Origin: Oasisia sp. SBJ-2009
Lineage: Eukaryota > Annelida > Polychaeta > Sabellida > Siboglinidae
Assembly (NCBI GenBank): GCA_964017155.1
Contig: OZ024862.1
Location: forward strand, 30,880,158-30,944,157
Length of the DNA: 64,000 nt
Direction: 5' to 3'
The position numbers were made by a program, and so were the translations under genes. Shown piece after piece: positions 13,540-25,200 of this stretch; position 1 is the first letter of the stretch; every line of letters starts with the position of its first letter. The notes under the pieces were generated by a model. It was not told the DNA's origin. It saw only the letters and a list, made by a program, of their open reading frames with translations, and did no database searches.

Positions 13540-13719
13540 TGGACCGTTGCCCGCCACTGCGCCGCGTGGTCGGAGCGATACCGACGAAGGCGGTCGCAGA
13601 GAAAGGCGCGGTCGCCGAGATTCGATGCCCGCCGGGATACATGTTTGAAGACAAGACCATCATGCACCTGGCGCGGTGTAACGGTGTCACGTGGCAGAAC
13701 ACGGCAGGAGCATGCGCAC
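13540..13719 (+). CDS. Gene 1 exon j: sushi/CCP domain 8
   Basis: Reads DRCPPLRRVVGAIPTKAVAE to VTWQNTAGACA, with the four cysteines and Trp. Acceptor CATCATTTTCAG ends at 13539; donor CAC|GTCAGT at 13720; phase 1-1. GC-rich against AT-rich introns. Confidence 0.87.
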
Positions 13720-14048
13720 GTCAGTTCACACTACATCTGTCATCATTAGTTAACATAACAATTGGGCATTGTTTGGCGTTGGCTCTTCTCTATGGATGAA
13801 CACATTTTGGGCTCAATAGCTAAATAAAACAAACTACATAAATGATAACATAAATATCCCTTTTTGGTAAAAATGTGCGTACGCAATAACTGGATACAGT
13901 TGATGTACATATCATATCGTACATGTAATAAGATATTAATATAGATATATTGTTACATAATACATAATATATAATATTTAATCAAATGTACCACGCTATC
14001 TCATTTAAGAACATTTGCGTTTTATGTTTGTTGATTTACTACTTACAG

Positions 14049-14228
14049 CCATAATATGCCCGGAGATCAGCCCTATTCCGCAAGCAACGATTGGCTCAAA
14101 AGAAGTCAAGTTTAGCAGCAAAGTGACCATCAGTTGTGAGAGGGGATATACGTTCGACACAGGGCAATTAATCACTGTCCGGTGCAACGAGACTGGACAA
14201 TGGTCAGGTCTGCAGGACAAATGTCGGC
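14049..14228 (+). CDS. Gene 1 exon k: sushi/CCP domain 9
   Basis: Reads IICPEISPIPQATIGSKE to GQWSGLQDKCR, with four cysteines and Trp. Acceptor TACTTACAG ends at 14048; donor GGC|GTAAGT at 14229 is strong; phase 1-1. Confidence 0.88.
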
Positions 14229-14717
14229 GTAAGTCGTAGGTTCTTGGTGTACGCTGCAGATTATTCACAATATAGTCCAGGTTGTATTAACATACAATGA
14301 ATTTAAATGCCGTAAAAAGCGTTTTAGAAACTAATTACACAGGCGCACGCTTCTTGTTTCTATGATGGTTACTACTGATCTGGACGTTTGCTAGTAGTTA
14401 AGTTTTGATGGCTGACTAATTGACGTAGCGTACAGAAAACAGTAAAACAAGCGCTGCATATATCCGTTACATACATTTGGCTTTATACAACGACCGTTTG
14501 GTCACAGTGGAACCCTCCTTTTGGAGACCATTTAAATTTTAATGTATCCACTAAAATAGCCGGTTTCGGGTTTCCATACCTTTGAATAAAAAAGGTTCTT
14601 TTTCACTACATTATGTTACCAGGAAGGTTGATAGTGGGGAATTTCTTCATGGTAACAATGCACGTCACCTTAAACATTGCAGTTTTACTTGATAGCGGTA
14701 GTGACGGTGATTTTCAG

Positions 14718-14903
14718 CGGTGAGGTGCGGGCCTCAGCCAGTTGTCTACTACGCCATTAGCAAAGTCGTGGAGAACGCCATCTACGGACAGTCCATCAAC
14801 TACACGTGCCTGCCCGGATACTGGTTCCGGTTTGGGGTCTTCTCAACCATCACAAACTGCACTGCCGACGGAGAATGGCAGCCATCTTTGCGCCATTGCA
14901 ACA
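14718..14903 (+). CDS. Gene 1 exon l: sushi/CCP domain 10
   Basis: Reads VRCGPQPVVYYAISKVVEN to GEWQPSLRHCN, with four cysteines, Trp and sequons NYT and NCT. Acceptor GATTTTCAG ends at 14717; donor ACA|GTACGT at 14904; phase 1-1. Confidence 0.88.
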
Positions 14904-15498
14904 GTACGTTTATTTTCGCATCATGGTAATTTTGTTTTATTGTTGTAGTAACAAATTCGTATAATATGAAAGAAAAGATGTACCCTTCGAGTAGTCGTCT
15001 CGCCAGTCTTCCTCTAGGCCTTTTCCTAAGGTTACCAGGTGGTGATACGCAATGACCGTCGGTTATGTCGTATTCTGCCCAGGTCCACTTCCGTCTTTTG
15101 TCTTGCTCAACCACGTTACGTCACGTTGTATTGAGTGCAGTAAATTAACTATTTGTTTGGACGTTCAGTCGTAATGCCGTATTGAAATAAGGGATAAACG
15201 TGACACGCCTTTATCAGATAAGACAGATACACTTGGGTATATACACATTATAGGAATTATGACGTTTCAAATTTAATATGCTCGTAAACGTCACGTGGAT
15301 ACGCTTATTTGAAAATTAATGAATGCAATTTGCTCATAATACTGTATATTATATTTAGCCTACTAAATACATATGTAAAAAGACCTTACAATAGTAAAAC
15401 GCGAATACTAACATTTGGAATGTTACTGATGATAATAGCAAGTGTATGAATAATGTTTCCTTTAATTATACGGTTGGACTTGTCTTGTCAATATGGGC

Positions 15499-15618
15499 AC
15501 ACGTTCTTTCTCTGTAGAAGCGCCAACAATCTGGAATCAATTCCCTATTTCCATTCAATCTTCTGAAATTATAGCCATCTTTCATAAATATTTGTTTGAA
15601 ATTGCTTTTTCATCATAA
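15499..15618 (+). pseudogene. LINE ORF2 C-terminal fragment
   Basis: A 39-codon stretch reads TRSFSVEAPTIWNQFPISI, then IIAIFHKYLFEIAFSS and a stop. This is the conserved end of CR1/Jockey-type reverse transcriptase ORFs (RSFSxxAPxLWNxLP ... FKxxLKxxLF). Sense orientation, in the intron before CCP11. Confidence 0.65.
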
Positions 15619-15779
15619 AGTTTCGGCGTTTCATGCTCCAAATACAACTTTTGCCTGTCCCCATTTATGATTACGCCAAATGATTTTGTTCGTTGCGCCT
15701 TTGAACTTGAATTTTCAAGGAAATGGTCTCTGTATATATAAGTGTTACAATTATTATTATTATTATTCGTCGACATCAG

Positions 15780-15962
15780 AGGTGCGCTGCAAGGCCCTGC
15801 CGACGTGGAACAAGATGGCGGTGAATACGACCGGACGCACCTGGCGGACAGTGGTGAACACGTCTTGCAGCGACGACAAGATGTTCCCAGGTGGAGCCAC
15901 TTACATGGTGCTTACTTGTGGCGAGAGGGGCGAGTGGCGGCCAGCCAGCGTAGATTGTGTCG
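15780..15962 (+). CDS. Gene 1 exon m: sushi/CCP domain 11
   Basis: Reads VRCKALPTWNKMAVNTTG to GEWRPASVDCV, with four cysteines, the Trp and a NTT sequon. Acceptor CGACATCAG ends at 15779 after a TTATTATTATT stretch; donor TCG|GTACGT at 15963; phase 1-1. It is the last CCP module before the membrane exon. Confidence 0.88.
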
Positions 15963-16431
15963 GTACGTGCTCAACTCGTATGTTTCTTGTTGGCAAAATT
16001 TCGAAGAGTGGAAAAAGACATTAAATTAAATACTTGTCATTTCAGTAGAGCACAATTTTATGTAGCCGTTTTAAACATCACACATTGATGGAAAACAAAA
16101 CGTGGCACGTAATTGGTGTTAATAGTTTTCGTATATTCAAGATCATTGTTAAGGATCAACATTTATATTTTCAGGTGCAAATCGGGTTTAAGAGCTCTTA
16201 ACAACGTTAGTGAGGTGGTCCCTAGACACCTTATGCTGACGGCGAAAATTAGCCAATGTATTTAACTAATCATATGAGTTGATTTTTCATTTCAAAATAA
16301 TAGGCCTATCAGTGTTACTTTAATTACTATTATCGGTTTGGTGGTGTCAAATGACGAGATATCGCCAGCACAGTTGCGCTGTCGTAGACGTTATTGTGTA
16401 CTAGAAATAACATTTTATGAATTGTATGCAG

Positions 16432-17297
16432 ACCGTGTGCCACAACCAAAGTACACCCCCGAGGTGCAGGAAGCTGACAACGCCGACGTGATCGGGGCCA
16501 TGGTGCTGGCATTTGTCGTCGCTGTGACTGGCGGAATCATTGTCCTGTTGGACTTTCCCGCCCTGGTGGCGGCCGGTCGACGCTTCCGCGACGTCATTGC
16601 CGATCGACGAGACAACGTCGTCGCCAAGCGACGAAATTACGTCATCGCCAAACGACTAGACGACGTCATAACCAAGCGACGAGATGACGTCATCGCCAAA
16701 CGACGAGACGACGTCATCGCCAAGCAACAAAACGACGTCATCGCCAAGCAACTAAACGACGTCATCGCCAAGCGACGAGATGACGTCATCACCAAGCAAC
16801 AAGACGACGCCATCACCAAGCAACAAAACGACGTCGTCGCCAAGCGACGAGATTACGTCATCGCCAAGCGACGAGACGACGTCACCGCCAAGCAACAAAA
16901 CGACGTCATCGCCAAGCGACAAGATGACGTCATCGCCAAGCGAAAAGATGACGTCATCGCCAAACGACGAGACGACGTCATCACCAAGCAACAACACGAC
17001 GACGTCGCCAAGCAACAAGACAACGTCGTTGCCAAGCAACAAGACGACGTCGTCGCCAAGCGACGCAAGCGACGCAAGCGACGAGATGACGTCATCACCA
17101 AGCAACAAGACGACGTCATCGCCAAACGACGAGACGACGTCATCACCAAGCAACAAGACGACGAAATCGTCAAACCACGAGACGACATCATCACCAAGCA
17201 ACAAGACGACGTCATCGCCAAGCAAGAAGACAACGTCATCGCAAAGCGACGAGATGACGTCATCGCTAAACGACGAGATGACGTCATCGCTATGTGA
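16432..17297 (+). CDS. Gene 1 exon n: transmembrane helix and repetitive cytoplasmic tail
   Basis: Terminal coding exon, about 287 residues. After DRVPQPKYTPEVQEADNAD comes one hydrophobic helix (VIGAMVLAFVVAVTGGIIVL, continuing LDFPALVAAG), then basic GRRFRD as a stop-transfer signal. The rest, to the TGA at 17295-17297, is about 29 units of 8 residues, consensus DDVIAKRR, with the last two positions alternating between RR and QQ. Acceptor ATTGTATGCAG ends at 16431, phase 1. The tail is highly charged with a regular hydrophobic VI pair. No known signalling motif (ITAM, TIR, death domain) is seen. The 24-bp DNA repeat is open in several frames, so a small indel would swap in a Ser/Thr/Pro-rich tail. 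Confidence 0.82.
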
Positions 17298-17370
17298 CGA
17301 GACGTCATCGCTAAATGACAAGACGTCATCGCCAATCGACGAGACGAGATGAGACGTCATCGCCATGCGA
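16575..17370 (+). repeat. 24-bp minisatellite encoding the tail, rich in CRE palindromes
   Basis: Tandem 24-bp units of the type GACGTCATCGCCAAGC plus GACGAGAT/AACAAGAC. The full palindrome TGACGTCA occurs seven times (from 16685, 16781, 16925, 16949, 17087, 17255 and 17279), and GACGTCA half-type versions occur in most other units. The array continues a little past the stop codon into the 3' UTR. Confidence 0.92.
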
Positions 17371-18400
17371 TGGCGTAGAACGCCGATAAGAAGTAGACCG
17401 TGGCTGATGACATCATCGCCAAAGTTATCGGTATCTAGCCACAGAGTTTAACCTGTTTATTCAATCACTTACATATTTAAATGTGTTAATGCTCAATGCG
17501 GTAGTTGACACCATCCATAGCTAGAGTTGGTCACTTTACCAAAGATTCTCACGTAACGAGGTTTGTTTGTTGAGCCACGGTGCGGTCAAAGTAAAGTAAG
17601 TAAATTCGGTAAGTAAATTTGCATTTGAATGGCTCTTCGAAAGAAAACTTGATAATTTAATCAGTGTTTAGGCAGCAACCGTAGAACAGATATTGGCGTA
17701 TTTTGTACCGGTGTTTCGGGAGGCTCACATGTTTATGACATTAATAGCGTATATTCCAGATTAAAGCTGTTGTATGCATGAACCGTCATTATGTATTACA
17801 CTGTATATGCCTAAATGTTGTGGTTTTGCAGCTTGAATCAACTGTATGTTATGTTTACAACTGCCATACGTGTATCAGTTTGTGATGCTGGTATATATTT
17901 AATGTGCTTGTACTGGGGGAAGGTACGTCACTAAAATGCGATTAGCTAAGACTGACACAAACATTTCGTGTATTTAAGCAATGTTTTGATATGCAGATCA
18001 GGTTGTGTTGTCGTTAGACAAGTGTGGTTTATGTAAACAGAGTATGAAATAACAAGTATTACAAAATAAATAAAAGTTGTTGGTTGAAGATATTGTGCTA
18101 TGTTTCTGATATGTGTGAGTTTTAGCCATCTGATTGGTTGTATATAATTATATGAAACATCTACACCTACAGCAGTGAAAATTAGCATGATTTGTTATGC
18201 TCACTTGCACTTTCATTGGCACATAGCTTAAACTGTTTATTCTATCACTAGCATACTTAAATGTTTTAAATAAATCTGTCCATAACATCGTTGCTTTACA
18301 CTTGTTTGTCGGAAAATAGCTCAGATAAGCTAATGTTATCAAATTCACATGTAAACAGACGTTAAATAAAGCTTCTTGTATCTTGTATCTTGTTTATTAA
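17298..18400 (+). other. Gene 1 3' untranslated and flanking region
   Basis: No coding potential. Begins with degenerate ends of the 24-bp repeat, then AT-rich sequence. Candidate poly(A) signals are ATTAAA at 17760, AATAAA at 18065 and AATAAA near 18364, the last followed by a short TCTTGTATCTTGTATCTTG repeat. Confidence 0.5.
18065..18070 (+). promoter_or_regulatory. Candidate polyadenylation signal for gene 1
   Basis: AATAAA followed by a GT-rich stretch (AGTTGTTGGTTG). Other candidates are at 17760 (ATTAAA) and about 18364; the sequence alone does not decide between them. Confidence 0.35.
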
Positions 18401-18889
18401 TACATTTTAGTGAAGAGATGCATCAGGTTTGATTATTCAAATGGGTAAGATATTTACTTATTTCGCAGTAAAGACTTTTCCCCAGAAATCTCGACTGCTC
18501 TCAGCAATCTTCACACGACAGCTACTATTTTTGCTAGATAGCGACGTGTTTAACTTTACGTACATCGGTAATCAACGATGTATACTCAGAGAAATGAAGC
18601 ATGCCTTAGAAACTGCCACCAAAGAACAGAAAAGAGAACACAACGACAAACATAGGCCCACCTCCGAGAAGAAAGGGAAACAAAAAGGTGATGAATAAAT
18701 CAACCATGACACATCATGCGACTCAACGCAATTAAATAGTAGACTGAGCCAAATGTATAAGCAGGAGAACATAATGAAGTTTGGGAGAATATCGTGCCTA
18801 CGAAGATCCGCTGGAGTACCACATTTGTCTCGGCGTCGATCCCACAAAATAAGCGTACTTTTTGTCCCAACAAATGTTCACTAATTCGT

Positions 18890-20340
18890 CAGGTGGTCTT
18901 GAAGATAACGCTGTGGACGTCTGTTTCGTCAGGGCCGTTGATAGTGCAGGTAACTAACTTGTTGAGCAGACACACATTTGACGTCAATGTCGTCCGACGG
19001 TAGCTGTTGATTCCCTGGTTGTCGCGATTGATCACAATTAACCCTCTTCAAACACGAACGTATTCGAACCAACTTTAGCGGCGATACGCGTCCGGTTCAA
19101 CAATTACGTTGCCAACTTAGGAGGTAATTTCGTCCTGGTCCAGTATCTAGGTTTCACCATGGCATTTCGCGAACGACGTCGTCTGTCGGTGAACGCTTTG
19201 GTTGCGTCGCTGTCCTTAGGCTTAGCGATCGATTCAGCTAACACTGAAATGTTCAGTGGAGATGCCTGAGATGGTTTCAACTTTTCCAAAGAAAACCGTG
19301 GTATTCAACCCAGCACCAACTCCGCTAGAGTATGCTGTGTCAACGGATGTGGTGTCGATCGGTACGTTTGCAGAACCGTTCGTACTGCATCTGCGAACAT
19401 TTCCCCTCCACAAGTTGAGCAGCGACTGTCGCGCTTACATTTTTCCGGTCGTTAAAACGTTCCGATTGATGTTTCTGCGCGTGCGCAGTAAATGTAAATT
19501 CATCAATGCCCAGCGAAACAACAAAGCAGTTTTGGTATCAATGCCACGGGCTGTTCGTTAACTCTCCTGTGATGATTACTGTGAACAATTTCTTAAAATG
19601 TCGTCCAATGCAATAAAATATAACGTTTTTGTTTATAAATCACTGTCACGGACTATGGCCCACTCCAGTCACGTGATTTACACTTGCTATCAAAATATGC
19701 CTCAAAACTTATTTGCCTCGTGTTAATTTGCGACAAATAACTTTGCTGAGAGGTTATATACATCCTAACGAACAACCCGTAGTATTTATATCATAAATGC
19801 TTTGTCTTTTTGCTGCACATTGATGATTTTATATATATCGCGCATGCGCAGAAACGTCAATCGGAACGTTTATAACGCCGGAAAAAATGTAAGCGCTACA
19901 GCCAGACCCTCTTTGATGACTCGATTCAGTCTGTTGACATCTCCGTTGCACGGCGGGTTGAACACTGCGGTGATGCTCGATAATGAGTATCTGCAGAAAT
20001 ATTTCAAACTCGTACGATACGAATCGTGATCTGGATGGTGGTGGAAGATGCTATTCCCGGCGATTTAGAATGCTGATTCCGTGTGACAACCAAACATCTT
20101 TGGCTGTGACCTGCAGCGTGCACCTCGCCGAATATCTCACCTTGTATGTATTTCTCCGGCCATTGTATGGGATGAATTGGTGGCCGTGTGCGCTTGGTTG
20201 ATTTCTCACACACAGCGCATCATTCCCAAGCTCTGGTGAGATTTTCGATGTGTCAATCGATGGCAGGTCACCGTACTAATTCGCAGCAGCGTCGTTTAGT
20301 TCGCACGATCGGGTGACCGTCGTGTGCCGTTTTCAATACT
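18890..20340 (-). pseudogene. Decayed Gypsy-type integrase, minus strand
   Basis: Minus-strand translation, broken by stops and shifts, follows Gypsy integrase order. Near 20330 is AHDGHPIVRTK (zinc-binding HxGHP segment). Near 19940 is TAVFNPPCNGDVNRLNRVIK (core, usual form TxxYNPxxNGxxER). Near 19350 is TVLQTYRSTPHPLTQHTLAE followed by LVLG (C-terminal yRxTPHxxT segment). A 474-bp inverted-repeat element splits it at 19427-19900. The remaining Gypsy domains and LTRs are not visible here. Confidence 0.65.
19427..19900. mobile_element. Inverted-repeat element (MITE family M1), copy 1
   Basis: Ends are inverted copies starting TGTCGCGCTTACATTTTTCC and TGTAGCGCTTACATTTTTTC, with similarity reaching about 100 bp inward. 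A second copy lies at 32234-32703. It interrupts the Gypsy integrase remnant, so it is younger than that. Near its right end it contains CGCGCATGCGCA, the consensus palindrome bound by NRF-1-type factors. No ORF. Confidence 0.75.
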
Positions 20341-20739
20341 TTCTCCTTTCTACTTTCACCATGAAATATATGGAGTGATGAAATCAAGCATGATCCCAGA
20401 CTCCCGCTGCTAACAGCAGAGCGGCGTGCACTAGGCAGGAGTAAATGGCGGGGTGTGTCGTCCAGGAAGAGAACGAAAGGTCAGACTGGCATATGCGGTT
20501 AAGTCCATTCAACGTATAGTTAGGCCTGCTTAACTGTTAACCATATAAATAGCACACTGGAAAAATACCTACTTACCATGGCGGTATCTTTGCGATATAT
20601 TGTATATATATATTGTTTCAAGTCTGTGCACAAAGTTCCCTTTTCTTGTTGAAATTGTCCATTATACATGCTATGCTGGTGCAGCCGTATTCCGGGTTTA
20701 TCCAGAATGGTGGCTTGTGGCACAAGTTGTGCTTGAATC

Positions 20740-21095
20740 CCTTAATGTAGCGCCAAGTAGTGGGCGAGCATGGCGGCTAGCAATAGTTACGTCACTTCCG
20801 TAACTGGCTAGCAACGCTTTATCATCTCACCAATGGTTCGGCGGTCCAGCCACTACACTACCGCGTCCAACACTCAGCAGCCACACTGATCCATATCATT
20901 CACGATGCACTGTTAGTTGGGTCCTCTTACAAACCTCGGTCTGCTTTCACCGCGCCCGTAGAGAAAACGTAATGTAATATTATCCGCCAGGGGCGCTACT
21001 AACTGCAATGCCATTCCGCGTAACTGTGAGCCTGAGATGGTTGAACATGTCCGTTCCATTAGGTTAGATCCAGTCTGTGTGTCTGCCAGCAACAG
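20740..21095. repeat. Dispersed repeat family R3, copy 1
   Basis: Contains AGCAATAGTTACGTCACTTC, CACGATGCACTGTTAGTTGG and GAGAAAACGTAATGTAAT. The same order is seen at 57655-57830 and 63740-64000 in the same orientation. The last part (GTTGAACATGTCC to CCAGTCTGTGTG) recurs near 36930. No ORF; class unknown. Confidence 0.75.
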
Positions 21096-21124
21096 TTCAC
21101 ACGTCAGAAATTGTTTCGATGCTC

Positions 21125-21510
21125 AACCCCCCGTGTCACAATGTCAGTGTTGCAAGCTTTAACAGTGTCAGTGTGTTGCACGCATTAACAATTGTCAGTG
21201 TGTTGCAAGCTCTCACAATGTCAGTGTGTTGCACGCATTAACATTTTAAAGTGTGTTGCAGGCTGTCACAATGTCAGTGTGTTGCAAGCTGTAACAGTGT
21301 CAGTGTGTTGCACGCATTAACATTTGTCAGTGTGCTGCAAGCTCTCACAATGTCAGTGTGTTGCACGCATTAACATTTTAAAGTGTGTTGCAGGCTGTCA
21401 CAAAATCAGTGTGTTGCGAGCTCTAACACTGTCAGCTTGTTGCACGCATTTACATTTGCCAGTGTGTTGCAGGCTTAAACAGTGTCAAAGTGGTGCAGGT
21501 TCTAACAAGA
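21125..21510. repeat. Minisatellite of CAGTGTGTTGCA units
   Basis: About a dozen degenerate units of roughly 30 bp built on TGTCAGTGTGTTGCA, alternating AAGCTCTAACA and CGCATTAACA, in a higher-order unit of about 60 bp. Confidence 0.85.
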
Positions 21511-22660
21511 TGACAACTCTGACCTGTTGCCATGGTGATGTGGTCATAATGTTTGACCCTCTTCTATCAAGGCTTGCTATGCAAGGTCTGCTATGCTGAC
21601 ATATTGTCATGGTGATTAACTATGTTTGCACACATTCCCATGGCAATCACAAAACTGATATATGTATAAGAGATCCTCTTTTTTGCCTTACTTATAGACA
21701 TGCCTCAATGATCTGGGACAATGTAAGTGATCGAGCAGTAACCAAGTCAATGTTTAAATTGTTCTTAGTCCATCAGAATGATTCCTGAATAGTTCTGTTG
21801 ATTAGTTGCACACATCTCATGCTGGTGAATAACGTTGAAGTCTGAATGTGTAATATATATATATTGTCCCATTATATTTTTGTGTAATGGGCTTCATTCT
21901 ACAACCATTCTTTGAAATTAAAATTTCTTTAAAATTTGACCGTCCTAGTACTAGTGGGGTTACGGGCTCCTAGGGTGTTTTCATTTACTATTTTATTCTT
22001 ATGACTACAATATGCATGTTGAAGGTTTACTGCCTGATTATTTATGTTTAGTTACATTATTAAGCTCAGAGTAAATTAGCAATTTGAAAGATTCTGCCAG
22101 CAACTCATTCAAATTATAAACAGAACATCGAATTTCAAAATAACAAATGATTGGCATTAATGCCAAGGCAAGCGGAGTTAAGCACAATAGCCTTTGATAT
22201 TTAACTTTCCCACGCAGTAGGTTCCAATTACAAATTACTGCTTGGCCAATTCATTTCTCACTAACGGTTCTGTTGTCAGTCCATTTGTATTTGTGGCACT
22301 GTGTTCAACTGGCCATGGGGTGAGATATGGTTTGAATAATACAACCAAAGTTATATTGCTAACAGCAGTTGTGAGGGACATTTGTTTTGGAAACGTCACA
22401 GATATGAGTATTTCTGAAAGTTAATAGTTGTGGAGTACTGCTGATACTGGCAAGCAGAGAGATGTTGTTCTCATCATGCTGCTGCTTGACTCAAATGTCT
22501 TATAGGACATGCACAGCTAAACTTAAACATTCATTTAACATACAACTGTGTAAGCGTTCAAATATGCGATTGTCTTGCAGTTTCTTTAAAGTGTTACTTT
22601 GCATATAGGAGTCCTTTATCACAAAATGGATGACATTGTACAGTGTCTGCTTAATTTACA
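21511..22660. other. Intergenic, no feature recognised
   Basis: AT-rich sequence with only short, unconserved ORFs. Nothing supported. Confidence 0.5.
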
Positions 22661-22666
22661 CATTAA

Positions 22667-23496
22667 AGGACAAACAAAGTGAACTTTTACGTGGCATACA
22701 CCTAATAGAGTTAATATAAAGTAACAATTTCCACATATACTCAATTTTTTAACGCCAGCGGTTTACCAGAAAAATATTTTTTAACACCCAGCCATCCAAA
22801 TTCTGTGCGCTACCCCATCTTAGACGAAGAATGACGTCACGACGGTGATCGAGGCGCTCTCCACGTAGATTCCCTGCATAGGGTTTGGCTGTTGTCATGA
22901 AATGGCTGCAACTCGGCAACGCGCGTAACATGCTGATGACGGTAAATATAAAGTTGTCTATTATTGTTATCGCTGAAATCATCCCATCAACTGATGATAC
23001 ATGTCTACATCAAAGCATTTCTCCTCAAAATGGACCGAGCAAAGTGCCAAACAGTACGCCCGCAAATCACCAACGTGAATCCATTGCTTCAATACTACCG
23101 GTTGTTTCAACTATTATTGCAACCGTATGCCGAACACGAAGGCATAATTACTAAAGTTTACCATAGATTTAACCACAGATTTAGATATACGTCTATAAGC
23201 AGCTGCTAGATGTCACGCCAACTGAACGAACTGTCGAAGACTCGAAGTTGTTGACCCTTAACGACGTCGCCGGAAGCTGACCGAGATATAGAATGCCGCG
23301 CGCTGAATGGCCAAGCCAAATTAACCCTTCACCTATGGCGGCGTCTAGACCATCGTGGATTTCGTTAGAATTTTAGACTTTAAAGTCACATTCTGAGTAA
23401 ACCGCTGACGTTAAAAAATTGAGTATATGTGGAAATTGTTACTTTGTATAAACTCTATTAGGTGTATGACACGAAAACCGTAGCCTTTTTTGTCCA
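22667..23496. mobile_element. Inverted-repeat element flanked by TTAA
   Basis: Long terminal inverted repeats: left AGGACAAAC ... CATACACCTAATAGAGTT ... CCACATATACTCAATTTTTT; right is the reverse complement with few changes. TTAA occurs on both outer sides (22663-22666 and 23497-23500), so the target site is TTAA or TA. No transposase ORF. Probably a non-autonomous element; superfamily not certain. Confidence 0.75.
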
Positions 23497-23584
23497 TTAA
23501 GTGAATTTGTAGAGTCTCGATGGCTAAGTAAGGTTTCACTGTTGCCCATGTGGTTATACATATGTTAGCTAATGTTAAAAACCA

Positions 23585-23790
23585 TCCTGATGCGAGATCC
23601 AGTGGGTTGTCTACATTCTGGTGGGCTATCTTTATTCTAGTGGACTTAATATGTTGGTGTGTTATCTTTATTCTGGTGGGCTATCTTTGTTCTGGTGGGC
23701 TATATATTTTGGTGGGTTATCTTTATTTTAGTGGGCCATCAGTATTCTGGTGGGCTAATTTTATTTTGTTGGGCTGTTTTACTTAGTTGA
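23585..23790. repeat. Degenerate minisatellite, GGTGGGCTATCTTTATTCT units
   Basis: About nine imperfect units of 20-27 bp. The 78-residue ORF here is a repeat artefact. Confidence 0.75.
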
Positions 23791-25200
23791 CATGTCTTTA
23801 TTCTACTGAACTGTCTACTGAAATAGTGTTTGTGACTGATTACAAGTTGCGTGTCCATACTTTGCACAGCATACTTCAATACGTTTTTTATTGAGTTACC
23901 ATGTCAACCCTTCATAATATGACCTGTCACAGGTCATTTATTACTTACTGTACATAGTTCATGTGACAAGATGGTAGCAACAACATTGTAAGGTGATAAA
24001 CTATGTCCAGTGTTTTATGTATCGCCTGTGAGCATATGTTCTCTTTATATTGTTTATTGCTATAGACTGAAATAAAAAATTTAAGAATGTTTATGTATTA
24101 ATGGTTAACAATCCAACATCCATGTATACGTGTATACTGATATCTAGGTGAACATAAATTTGTGAACAAATAAAACTTGTTTTTCCGTGCAAATATCATA
24201 ACAAAATTCATATGCCCATCCACATTTTGTTAACTTAATTATAACATTTTAACTTGCAGTCAACATAAATTGTATTCCTTATCTATTGATGCTGGTTATG
24301 TGCTCTCAGGGATTGTCTCTCACTCCCTCTCTCTCACTCACTCTCTCTTTCATTCTCCCTCGCTCACACTCTCTGTTCATACAAGTGTATATTTTATGTT
24401 GCATAAAGATGACATGTTGAAGTGAATTCAGAAAAATGTTGGCAACTTAACTCAGAAGCTGCTGCTTGATGCCGTGGGTGTGCACCACGTGACGTCTAAT
24501 GTACCTATTACATACTATTTTCCATCTGTGCTATCAAGGCTTGCTATGATATGTATATGTGCCAGGGGTTGAGTAGTGACTGTAGTAACATAGGATTTTG
24601 TGTGTAAAGGTACGACATTAAGGCAATCTAGATCCCATAAACAAATGCATATCTGGACAGCTAGAAGAGTTGGCAGGAGTAGTGAAGTTAGAATTATACA
24701 CAGATCAGTTATATATAAAGGTGGAGGGGATTTAAGAATGTATGATCATGGTTTCATTTATATAGATATTTGTTATTTATATGTAGCATAGAGTAAAGTT
24801 CTAGAAATTAAATCAACCGTAACATATTACTATTCGTTTTATATTTATTCTCTAACCTCTCTGCTGTGAATGTTCACATGCTATTTACACAAATATTTAC
24901 ACTCCATTGGAAGAAAGATTCAAATTGACTGAAATATAATTGCCAAAACATTTCATAAATGGCAAACGTTACCTTGTAAGTACAAACAAGATTATTAAAC
25001 GCATACCATAGTGCCACACTGCTGTGTGATACAACCTTAGTAGCACGAAGCAACATACATATGCAATGAAAAAAATTATTCATACTTATAAGTTCATGCA
25101 TATGGATGGTTTCACAAGTTGTCGGCAGATAAGTTAATAAAATCGATATTCATAATCTGTGCCATCACTGTCGCATTCAAAACGTCTTTTACTTTAGATG
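23791..25200. other. Intergenic, no feature recognised
   Basis: AT-rich, with a short CTCT-rich patch near 24310-24370. No gene or element supported. Confidence 0.5.

Noticed and set aside
16752..17366. Minus-strand ORFs of DDVVLLLG and related repeats
   Set aside because: Shadow frames of the coding tail of gene 1.
18429..18698. 89-codon ORF ending in a Lys/Glu-rich tail
   Set aside because: No family signature and no splice or promoter support.
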